Source of the DNA: Oxalobacter formigenes
Lineage (GTDB): Bacteria > Pseudomonadota > Gammaproteobacteria > Burkholderiales > Burkholderiaceae_D
DNA length: 64,000 bases
Direction: 5' to 3' (one strand)
Assembly (NCBI RefSeq): GCF_027158485.1
Contig: NZ_JAMKYJ010000012.1
Shown here: positions 27,301 to 35,900 of the stretch, piece by piece
Layout: every line of letters starts with the position of its first letter
Numbering within the stretch: position 1 is the stretch's first letter
Position numbers and translations under genes: made by a program
Notes under the pieces: generated by a model
Told to the model about the DNA's origin: nothing
Databases searched by the model: none
The model's input: only the letters and a program-made list of their open reading frames with translations

Positions 27301-27861
27301 ATGAAAACAAGACAAAATCAAATTTTTGCCAACGCAGCCCCACTAGGGCTTTTTGGATTTGCAATGACAACGATATTGCTGAATATCCAGAATGCGGGTT
27401 TCTTTTCTTTAAGTGTAATGATTATGAGTATGGGCGTATTTTTTGGAGGAATCGCCCAGATTATTGCCGGAATCCTTGAATGGCGACGAGCCAATGGTTT
27501 CGGTGCCCTGGCTTTTATATCTTATGGTTCATTCTGGCTGACCCTGATTTTCATCTGGGTTGCGCCTCATGCGGGCCTGACATCGGCTGATCCCGTTTCA
27601 ATGGGATGGTATCTCACGATGTGGGGGCTGTTCACGACAGTACTTTTCCTGTGTACGCTAAGAGGCAATACGATTGGAAAATGTATTTTCGGGACGCTTG
27701 TCGTTCTGTTTTTCATGCTGGCGTTCGCCAATTTCATGGAAAGCCATTTCCTGCATACGCTTGCCGGTTATGTCGGGATACTGTGTGGAGGGTTCGCTTT
27801 TTATGAAGCTTCTGCGCTTATTCTGAACGAACGCTACGAGCGGACCGTTTTACCTTTGTAG
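27301..27861 (+). CDS. satP: Acetate/succinate transporter, GPR1/FUN34/YaaH family
   Basis: A 186-residue inner-membrane carrier with six hydrophobic segments. The N-terminal signature NAAPLGLFGFAMTTILLN corresponds to the NPAPLGL motif of the family, which is required for acetate transport in SatP and Ady2. IWVAPHAG and the closing GYVGILCGGFAFYEASALIL also fit. The family moves acetate and succinate, probably with protons. I chose the ATG at 27301, which puts the signature at residues 10-15 as in E. coli SatP; an upstream in-frame extension lacks family match. Acetate kinase is in this window at 44 kb, but not adjacent. Confidence 0.9.
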   Translation: MKTRQNQIFANAAPLGLFGFAMTTILLNIQNAGFFSLSVMIMSMGVFFGGIAQIIAGILEWRRANGFGALAFISYGSFWLTLIFIWVAPHAGLTSADPVSMGWYLTMWGLFTTVLFLCTLRGNTIGKCIFGTLVVLFFMLAFANFMESHFLHTLAGYVGILCGGFAFYEASALILNERYERTVLPL

Positions 27862-27937
27862 TAAATTTCAGACCGGTCGTCTGTAACCCGATTTCGGGAA
27901 TGACGATTCCGATTTTCCGTTTTCCGTTTCTGTGAAG

Positions 27938-27973
27938 AAGACCCTGAGCGATAGTTCAGGGTCTTTTCGTTTT
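27938..27973 (+). terminator. Terminator after satP
   Basis: AAGACCCTGA and TCAGGGTCTT with an 8-base loop, then TTCGTTTTC. The rest of the 27862-28191 spacer has a palindrome (TTAAACA-TAT-TGTTTAA, 28019-28035) and no gene that I can support. Confidence 0.8.
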
Positions 27974-28191
27974 CAATGAAAACGGTTTACAGGCGCGTAA
28001 CAAATAGAGTGCACCGGATTAAACATATTGTTTAACCTGGCTGATTCCATTCAGAAAAAATCAGGGAATGAAACATGATAATGGCATACGTTTCGTCAGA
28101 AGAAACAACAGATGCCATTCAAATGCTTTCATCCGTTGTCACCAGAAAACGAAACATGCCGAAGTGGTTTGAAACAGGAGAACAGGATAAT

Positions 28192-29088
28192 CTAAAAAGG
28201 CCTGATCCATTCTGCTCGCAAATGAGCTTCCTGTGGCTTTTCAATTGCCGTATCGATCTGTTTTAACAGTTTTTCCTTGTCCTTGTTCAGGACACCACGA
28301 AGAACCAGCTGGTTGGACGCGTGATCGCTTCTGAAAATAGTCGACTTCAGCTCAAGCGCGTCAATGAATTGCCGTACTTCCTTAAAACGCTCATATTGCG
28401 ACATCCTGATGAATTGTCCCTCATATCCCTTCTGGTAACGATCTTCACCGTGCGGAAGATTCAGGACAAGTGTCGCCAGAAATTCCGGCTGGGTCTTGTT
28501 TGCCAGAAGCGCCGAATTCAGGGCATGCTGTTCCGAGAAACGGGTGCCTCCGGCGCCATTGATGATCATGACGGAACGCTTGATGCCGGCATCGGCGAGC
28601 CGGTTCAATGAATCGACGACGGAGTCGTGGGTATCTCCCTTGTTGATGCTTTTCAATACGAAATCGTCTCCGGATTCTGCGCCGACATAGACCAGTTTCA
28701 GTCCTGCATCATACAAGGCTTTGAGGTCGGCGTCGGATTTATTGGAAACATTACGGGGCGAACAATATGACGCCACCCGCGTAACATTCGGCAGATATTC
28801 ACGAATGGCGTTCAGGATATTCAAAAGCCTTCTGGGTGACAGGGAAATCACGTCTCCGTCAGCCAGAAAAACCCGTTGTATGCCGGAATAATTCCGGCTG
28901 AACCATTCGATTTCTTTTATAACGTCTTCTTCCGGTTTGACGGAAAAACGTTTTTGCGGCTGGGTGTACATGTCGCAATACGTGCATTTGTTCCAGCTGC
29001 ATCCATTCGTCACCTGAAGAATCAGCGAATTGGCTTCACTGGGTGGGCGAAAGACAGGGTCGACGTAACTGACTGGAGCGTATGGCAT
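28192..29088 (-). CDS. Radical SAM protein of unknown substrate
   Basis: A 298-residue iron-sulfur enzyme. The cluster-binding cysteines are in NGCSWNKCTYCDMY. The first spacing is C-x4-C-x2-C rather than the common C-x3-C-x2-C, a variant seen in a group of uncharacterised COG1032-like proteins. ADGDVISLSPRRLL, YVGAESGDDFVLKSINKG and IINGAGGT line the barrel and SAM site. It lacks an N-terminal B12 domain and a C-terminal SPASM cluster. The reaction is unknown. It stands alone on the minus strand. Confidence 0.85.
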   Translation of the reverse strand: MPYAPVSYVDPVFRPPSEANSLILQVTNGCSWNKCTYCDMYTQPQKRFSVKPEEDVIKEIEWFSRNYSGIQRVFLADGDVISLSPRRLLNILNAIREYLPNVTRVASYCSPRNVSNKSDADLKALYDAGLKLVYVGAESGDDFVLKSINKGDTHDSVVDSLNRLADAGIKRSVMIINGAGGTRFSEQHALNSALLANKTQPEFLATLVLNLPHGEDRYQKGYEGQFIRMSQYERFKEVRQFIDALELKSTIFRSDHASNQLVLRGVLNKDKEKLLKQIDTAIEKPQEAHLRAEWIRPF

Positions 29089-29204
29089 GTGAGGAAGAAA
29101 GAATGGTTAAAGGATATATTCTAGCATTGCGAAATGCGTTTTGAATCAGGAAGAAACAGGGGCAAAAAAGGCGAATCATTCGCCTTTTTTGCTTGGTTGC
29201 CCGC

Positions 29205-30836
29205 TTATTGTTTTCTTCCCCTGAATACGGCGCACTGATGGAAAGCTTCCAGTGTAACCGGTGATTCTGTACTGATGCAAAGGCGACTCGTCAGCTTGAG
29301 CAGTTCCTTGATGTCACGACCGCTGGAATTCGGGAAATCACGTACCAGCTTTTCAATCAGGTCGTCGGATAGTTCGACCTGGAACTGGCTGGACAAGGAT
29401 TTCCAGAGCTTGACGGCATCTTCACGTGACGGCGTTTCGTAGCGGATAACGGCGATGCACCGCGACAGAATGGCATCGTCGACGTCATCGACCCGGTTGG
29501 TCGTCATGAACAGGAGACCGTCGAAATATTCCAGTGTCCTCAGAAATTCGGCGACAATCGCGTTATGCTGCAAATCATTATCGCGCCTGCGGATATAAAC
29601 GTCGGCTTCGTCCAGAAGCAGGATGGCATCCCAACGGGCGGCACGACGCAAAATATCGGAAAGAGCTGCTTCCACGCTGACAGCAGACGTTCCCAATTGA
29701 CCGGAATGAACACGGTAAAGCGGTTTGCCGACGACTTCGGAATACACTTCTGCCGTCAGGGTCTTGCCGAGTCCGGCTGCGCCCATACACAGAATAGTCG
29801 TTCCTCCGGACTTCCCTTCGATAATATCGTCCATCAAAACATCGTTATGCGAGGTCAGGATATCGATCAGTGTCCGGTGTTCCGGTGGAAGGACCAGTTT
29901 CGTCCGCAATTCGGGCTTGTACTGATATTCTTCCAGATTCTGGACGTGCACCCATATATTCTGGTGCAGTTCCAGATGAAACATATACAGATAGCAATGG
30001 AGTGGAATCTTGTTGAAGTCATTGTCGAAACAACTGCGACGATCCGAATTGGTTTCGATGCGACGTTCCAGCATTTCCTCGTCATTGACGCATTTGACTG
30101 TCGTTCCCGGCAAAATCCGCAACAGTTCGAGATTGTAATTGACCTTGTTTTCATTATGTATAAGAAAACAGGAATTGCGTGCCAGAAACTGTTTTCCGTA
30201 AAAAGGCTGGAAAGTCCGGAAACGTTCTGATTGCAGTTCGTATTCAGCCTTGAATTCGGGACATTCCTTGTAAAATCCTTTTCTGGCCAGCAGGTCGGGA
30301 ATCGGCATTCCGCCCATTTCACGCTGGTAAAACAGGATGCTGTTTGTCATCCCGCTACGCCATTGGTCGGGTGCATTGTCACTGCTCCGTGTGGCGGCCC
30401 AGACGGTATTGGCAAGCAGCTGGACGCTAACAAAGGGACGACCTTCCCGTGGCTGGACATATTCGATGCCATCAATCAGCCAGGGCAAAAGGACACCATC
30501 TTTATTGCGGCGGTAAATCCACCCGTCGATTGCGTTGGCGCTGAAATAAGCCACCAGCGCCGGAACGAGATTTTCCAGTTGCGCCACGACAAGATCATGT
30601 CCCGGAGCTTCCCGTACATTTTTCAATGCGATCAATTGAAAAATGAGGGCGCGATCATTGTCTTTTTCAGCCAGTTTCCAGAGTTCATCCAGCGCCGTCT
30701 GATCGAAAACGCCGTCGGGAATCAGGATTCTGCCATTGGTCAGGCCATGCGCAGACAGGCGTTTTGCCAGGGGCGTTTCATCGCCAACCCTGGCAAGAAG
30801 ATTGTTCACCTGCGTTACGGAAAGCTCGAATTCCAT
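29205..30836 (-). CDS. AAA+ ATPase with uncharacterised N-terminal region
   Basis: A 543-residue protein. The C-terminal AAA domain (about 315-530) has Walker A GAAGLGKT (352-359), Walker B with D409-E-A-D, sensor 1 TTNR and the arginine-finger region ILSRCIAVIRY. The N-terminal 310 residues contain no motif I know; they include ALIFQLIALKNVREAPGHD and a block LVNAL-like region followed by FVSVQLLANTVWAATRSSDN. No protease or helicase part is attached, so it may remodel a partner protein. The start at 30836 has AGGAG 7 bases before the ATG. It is a single gene; I cannot name its partner. Confidence 0.8.
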   Translation of the reverse strand: MEFELSVTQVNNLLARVGDETPLAKRLSAHGLTNGRILIPDGVFDQTALDELWKLAEKDNDRALIFQLIALKNVREAPGHDLVVAQLENLVPALVAYFSANAIDGWIYRRNKDGVLLPWLIDGIEYVQPREGRPFVSVQLLANTVWAATRSSDNAPDQWRSGMTNSILFYQREMGGMPIPDLLARKGFYKECPEFKAEYELQSERFRTFQPFYGKQFLARNSCFLIHNENKVNYNLELLRILPGTTVKCVNDEEMLERRIETNSDRRSCFDNDFNKIPLHCYLYMFHLELHQNIWVHVQNLEEYQYKPELRTKLVLPPEHRTLIDILTSHNDVLMDDIIEGKSGGTTILCMGAAGLGKTLTAEVYSEVVGKPLYRVHSGQLGTSAVSVEAALSDILRRAARWDAILLLDEADVYIRRRDNDLQHNAIVAEFLRTLEYFDGLLFMTTNRVDDVDDAILSRCIAVIRYETPSREDAVKLWKSLSSQFQVELSDDLIEKLVRDFPNSSGRDIKELLKLTSRLCISTESPVTLEAFHQCAVFRGRKQ

Positions 30837-30996
30837 GCTCACTCCTAAGAATACAGTGATGGGCTTTGTTTTGGAATGGAAAATGTTCTGCAAAGATGAT
30901 GGGTACAACCATCTTCAGACAATTAAAGTTTCTATCTTATCACGATTGAAACCCGATGGATCGGAATGAAACATCGGGATGTCGGCATTGTCAAAA

Positions 30997-31929
30997 TTAA
31001 AGTTGGGACCGGACTTTGTCAACGGAAATTTTCAGGGCGCCTGACAAGTTGGCAATGGCTTCGTCTCTCGACAAATTGGTTCTGAAATTCAGCATTTTTT
31101 CCGCTTTTTCAATAGACAGGGGCCAGTCGTCCGTCAAAAAGGCGCTTCCACCCCAATCGGCTGCATCAATGGCATTGACTTTCGCTTTTGGATTGGCGAG
31201 GTCGATAATCAGTTGTGCCACATCTTCCCATGTCAGATAGATACTTGCCGTGTTGAAAAGTTCGCCTTTTACGTCGCTTGAAAAAAGCGCCTGTATAAAA
31301 GAAACGAAATCATCGAGTTGCAGGAAACTGCCACCGCTTTTTGCCGGAACGTCAATGCTTCCCTTTTCAATTGCGTCACGAATCATGGCACGAATGTTCC
31401 TGCCGCCGATGACATCGCCGTAGGCATACCAGACCATGAGATTATTGACTTTCAGGCCATGCTGGAAAGCATAGATTTTCGTGAGTTCTTCCGTCATCAG
31501 TTTTGCGAGCGCGTAAACCGGATTTCTGGATTGTTCGACCAGATGGGCCTGACTTTCTACGACCGGGTTGGAAAGCGGTTTTCCGTAGGATACGGCTGTT
31601 GTCGTATTGACGACGTATTCGACACCGTTTGCGATGGCAGCATCCAGAAGATACTGATAGCCTTTCACGTCGATATCGAGCAGGTCGGGAAGATTGTCGG
31701 AAAAGCTCCATGCAAGATGAATAATGGCGTCGATGCTGCCATCAATGGCAGATTCCACAAATGCCTTGTCGGCCAGATCGCCGCAACAGGTTTCCATTCC
31801 GGCATTGGCAAATTGCGCGAGACCGTCCTTGTCCTTGTCCAGAACACGAATGGCATTTCCTGCTTCGACCAGTTTGCGAATGATGTGCGGACCCATATTT
31901 CCGCAGCCGCCGGTAACGAGAATCTTCAT
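30997..31929 (-). CDS. NAD(P)-dependent epimerase/dehydratase (extended SDR)
   Basis: A 310-residue Rossmann-fold enzyme. The nucleotide motif TGGCGNMGPHI (GxxGxxG) lies at residues 6-16, the acidic residue for NAD in VLDKDKDG, and the catalytic YxxxK in NPVYALAKLMTEE. This is the layout of sugar-nucleotide epimerases and related dehydrogenases. There is no glycan or sugar gene nearby to suggest a substrate. The start at 31929 has AGGAAA in front and begins exactly at the fold; the longer frame adds 13 residues without family support. Confidence 0.87.
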   Translation of the reverse strand: MKILVTGGCGNMGPHIIRKLVEAGNAIRVLDKDKDGLAQFANAGMETCCGDLADKAFVESAIDGSIDAIIHLAWSFSDNLPDLLDIDVKGYQYLLDAAIANGVEYVVNTTTAVSYGKPLSNPVVESQAHLVEQSRNPVYALAKLMTEELTKIYAFQHGLKVNNLMVWYAYGDVIGGRNIRAMIRDAIEKGSIDVPAKSGGSFLQLDDFVSFIQALFSSDVKGELFNTASIYLTWEDVAQLIIDLANPKAKVNAIDAADWGGSAFLTDDWPLSIEKAEKMLNFRTNLSRDEAIANLSGALKISVDKVRSQL

Positions 31930-32123
31930 GGTTTTCCTTTTTGTCGACTTTATAAAGTGCCGTATCAAATGATGTTTTCAATCGGGACGTGTGCAGACGC
32001 AAATATCTTTAACGGCATTAACTTCCCATTTTAAAGGAAGAATCAGGCCGTTTGAAAGCCTCTGGTTTTTCTGTTAATCGTATTATCCTGTCACAAGACT
32101 TTTCCCGGCATCCGGGTACTTGT

Positions 32124-32783
32124 TCAGGCTGTTAAAAGAAAGTCGTAAACCGGTTTGAGCAATGTAAAGTTTTCGCCCAGTTTCGATGCCAGATCCTCTG
32201 CAAAGAGCCATGGAAAATCGACGCTGTTGTGTACGAAAAAGATATTGCGGCGTTCAAGCCAGTTTTGTTTCTCTAACGGCTGGTCACGATAATGGATTTT
32301 TTTGAATGTTTCTCCTTCCATTTCAAAAACAGACTGGTTCGTGAACGCGGACTGGGCATGCAGGAATGAAAGACTGTCGTCAAGAATTTTTTCACGAATG
32401 GCACGCATTTTTTCCGTGCTGGCCTGATAAAAGCCGCAACCATAGCGAAAACGATAAGGTGAAAATTCCAGGAAAAATCCGGGATGGCTTTCCTTGCCGA
32501 TTTTCGGACGCTGGAAACCGCACCACATCACGTCACGATAAAGCGACTTGTCTCGGGAAAAACGAGTATCCCTGTAAATCCGTGAAATGGTTTTGTCCAC
32601 TCTGGGATTTGTTTCGAAATGAGGATCGATATCCAGCATGACTGGAGTGAGCGCTTCCACCAGTTCTGTCAAAGGTTCGAGAACATCGCTTGTGTAGGCT
32701 GGTCTGTTTTCATGAAACCAGTCTTTGCTGTTCTCTTGCCTGTTTTCAATGAGAAAGTTCAATGTGTTTTCAGTGATTGGCAT
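32124..32783 (-). CDS. DUF2461 / TIGR02453 family protein
   Basis: About 219 residues. The family signature is clear: LNFLIENRQENSKDWFHENR at the start, then NPRVDKTISRIYRDTRFSRD, KSLYRDVMWCGF and GCGFYQASTEKMRAIREKIL. The family is widespread and its function is unknown. I chose the ATG at 32783; a GTG three codons upstream is the alternative. The start region overlaps an imperfect TTAACAC/GTGTTTAA palindrome (32786-32801). It is divergent from the giant GGDEF/EAL gene. Confidence 0.87.
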   Translation of the reverse strand: MPITENTLNFLIENRQENSKDWFHENRPAYTSDVLEPLTELVEALTPVMLDIDPHFETNPRVDKTISRIYRDTRFSRDKSLYRDVMWCGFQRPKIGKESHPGFFLEFSPYRFRYGCGFYQASTEKMRAIREKILDDSLSFLHAQSAFTNQSVFEMEGETFKKIHYRDQPLEKQNWLERRNIFFVHNSVDFPWLFAEDLASKLGENFTLLKPVYDFLLTA

Positions 32784-32940
32784 ATTTAACACAGTGTTTA
32801 AGGAAAAAATTGCAATCGGGGAACAAATTATTCAAAAAAGGGATAAGATGACTAATCATTGCCAAAAAGTAATTTTATTTCAATAACTGACCCGACCTGT
32901 TCGCAGAGAGGTTTTCGATCGAGACGCCAAGTCTTCCAAA

Positions 32941-35900
32941 ATGAGCCGTACGTCTGAAAATAGTTTCATTTCGAATCTATTTGATGGAGTTGCGACGATT
33001 GTTGCAGATTCGAAATTGACGTTAATAAATGCCAACGATGCATTTTGCATCGGTTTTGGCATTTCCGCTGATGCTATTTCCAGAGAGAAATATGCCCTGA
33101 CCGATTTGCTTGATGACGATTCATCTTCCCGGCTTTGCGAGTCTATATCATCCAGTCCTGTTTCATCCCAGTGTAACCGTGTTTTATTGAGAAAAGAGGA
33201 AAACCATCGTCCTTTTCATGTAACCGCCGTCAGGGTTGAAGAGCCTCTTCATGAAAACCGTTTTGCCGTTTACCAACTTGTGTTTTCCGATCAGACGGAA
33301 ATTCTGGAATTGAAGCAACTGATCGCATTCGAGAAACAAAAGCTGGATATTCTTACCGGTCTGTCGGAAGACATCAGTTTTGAATACGATTTCGCTACCG
33401 ATACAGTTTGGTTTGCCGACAAGTACAAAACGGTTTTCGGCAGTAATCCGGTGATTGAACGCTTCCGTGAGAGACTTTCCGGTAACGAATTCATCGACAG
33501 CCTGACGAATGTATTCCGTAACCAGTTCATTGACATGCTCTCCTCATCGGGTGAAACCAGCCAGTCACGTGTGGATACCGTCAGCAATGAATACAAATGG
33601 TTTTCCCTGTACTGCATGCAGATAAACGGGGAAAAAGGTGAGCCAGTCAAGGCTTTGGGCATTATCCGCGACATCGACAGGCAAAAGAAAGAGCAATTGC
33701 AATTGTTCGATAAATCCCGCGTCGATTCCATGACCGGACTTCTGAACAAGTCGACGACGGAAGAGTCCGTCAAAACGGCGATCGCGACAGCCACATCCGA
33801 CAGTATTGGCGTGTTGATGATGATCGATATCGACCTGTTCAAAAACGTGAACGACACACTGGGACATTTGGCCGGTGACGAAGTCATTATGCAGATCGCA
33901 CGGCAGTTAAGAAGAACTTTCCGGGAAAATGATTTTATCGGCAGAGTCGGAGGCGATGAATTCATCGTCTATATGCAGGACGTGAAAGATACTGTATTCG
34001 TATATGAAAAAGCCAAAGCTTTATGCGAATCGGTCGAGCAGATGTTTGAAAATCATCAGCAGAATTACACCATTACCATCAGTATTGGCATTTCGAACAC
34101 CGAACAGGCCAACACATATAATGAGCTTTACCGGCAGGCGGACGTTGCCTTGTATAACGCAAAGGCAAATGGCAGAAACCAGAGTGTTTTTTACGGACAG
34201 GAACTGAATTCTGAAGATACACCTGTACGAAATGCCGCTTCAATGACAATCGGTGCCGCTCGTGAAGGCATACTGGTCGATATTATCGATATCCTGTTCA
34301 GCACGCCGGACATCCGGCAGGGTATTGAAAAAGTACTGGAATTCATCGGAAATGCATTCAATATCGGCAAGATCCGGGTGGTGGAAAAATCGCTTGATCT
34401 GATGACCTTGAGTGTCACGCATGAATGGGCTGCTCATAAGGAATGGCTTAACAAGGAGCTATACCAGAACTTTTCGCCAGATGAAATACATTTGCCGGTT
34501 GCACAGGATGCCAACGGGATTTATTACTGCAGCGATACCACACTTCTGACGCAGCAGGAAAAGGCGTTTTTCAAAGGCGACCCCGTTATTTCCCATCTTC
34601 AATGCAATATCGTGCAGGATGGAAAAATCATTGGTTATATCAGCTTTGAAGAAAGAAACAGGAAACGTATCTGGACACAGCAGGAAATCGATGCACTGAT
34701 TCTGATGTCGAAACTGATCGGCGAAAGTATCAGGCAACAGCAGTCCCTGAGTCTTTTGCATCACAGTTATTCATCCACACGCAGTATCCTGAATGGTATC
34801 CATGGCATTTACATTTATGTTGTCGACGAAAACAGGAATATCCTGTATTACAACGACAACGCTGCACGAAGCTATCCTGACCTGAAACCGGGAACGAAAT
34901 GTTTCAAGGTTTTCAAGAACCGGTTGCATCCATGTGAAACGTGCCCTGAAAAAATCCTCAAGGAAAAAGGGCAATTCAGTACAGTTCTGTTCGATACGCC
35001 TTTCGGTCCATGCATGAATGTTTCCGCTTCCCGGGTTTTGTGGGAAAACCGGGAATGGGCATATATCGTTCTGTTTTCCGAACATACCGCATCGCCAAAA
35101 GAGCAGGAGCAGCAAAGGAAAAAAGCGACCTATATTGCCGCTTTGTGCAATACCTGCGATCACATTGTAGACATCGATCTGAATGCCGATTCTTATGAAA
35201 TTCTGGCCAATTCAGAAAAGTTCAACAATTACGAAATGCCGGAAATGAGGGATTATCAGCAGTCTCTCGAATTCATCTGTGAAAATCATATCAAGGCGTC
35301 CCATCGTCCGGTTTTTCTGGAGAAATTCAGCCTGCCTGAAATGAAAAAAGCCTTTGCCGAGGGAGTAGGCAATATCAGTCTGGAATATGAACTGCTTTCG
35401 GAAAAGAGTGATGTTCCTGTCTGGAAAGAACGAACGGCCTTTTTGCATAAACTTGAGGATGGCTCGGAACATATACTTTTTTATGTCTGGGACATTACGG
35501 AAAAGAAACTGGAAGAAGCACGCAGAAAAGAGGAAGAAAACAATTTCATTCTTGCACTTCAAAGCAATTATTCGGAGATATTTCATATTAATCTGGACAA
35601 GGGACTGATTTCACCGCTGTATTACAACAGTGACCAGATTCCGATTGCCGATTCGATGAACTATATGGATTATGTTCATCAGCGTGGGATGAACAGGCTG
35701 CATCCTGATTATGTTCAGAAGACGTTCGACTTTTACGAGCTCGATCGGGTTCGCAAATTATGTGCGGCAGGGGAAGCAAGCGAACTGGAATATCTGAAAA
35801 GACAGGTTGAAGGTGGTGGCTACCAATGGGTAGTCGCGACTATCCGCCCTGTAGAGGGTAATGGACAGAAGGCTCTTTTGTTATTGCGTGATGTGACTGA

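Noticed and set aside
28075..28266. 63-codon frame near a TTAAACA/TGTTTAA palindrome
   Set aside because: Overlaps the 3' end of the radical SAM gene on the other strand and has no recognisable content or ribosome site.
27084..32875. A 15-base match (ATTGCCAAAAAGTAA) in opposite orientation upstream of satP and of the giant GGDEF gene
   Set aside because: A few matches of this length are expected by chance in 64 kb; nothing else is shared.
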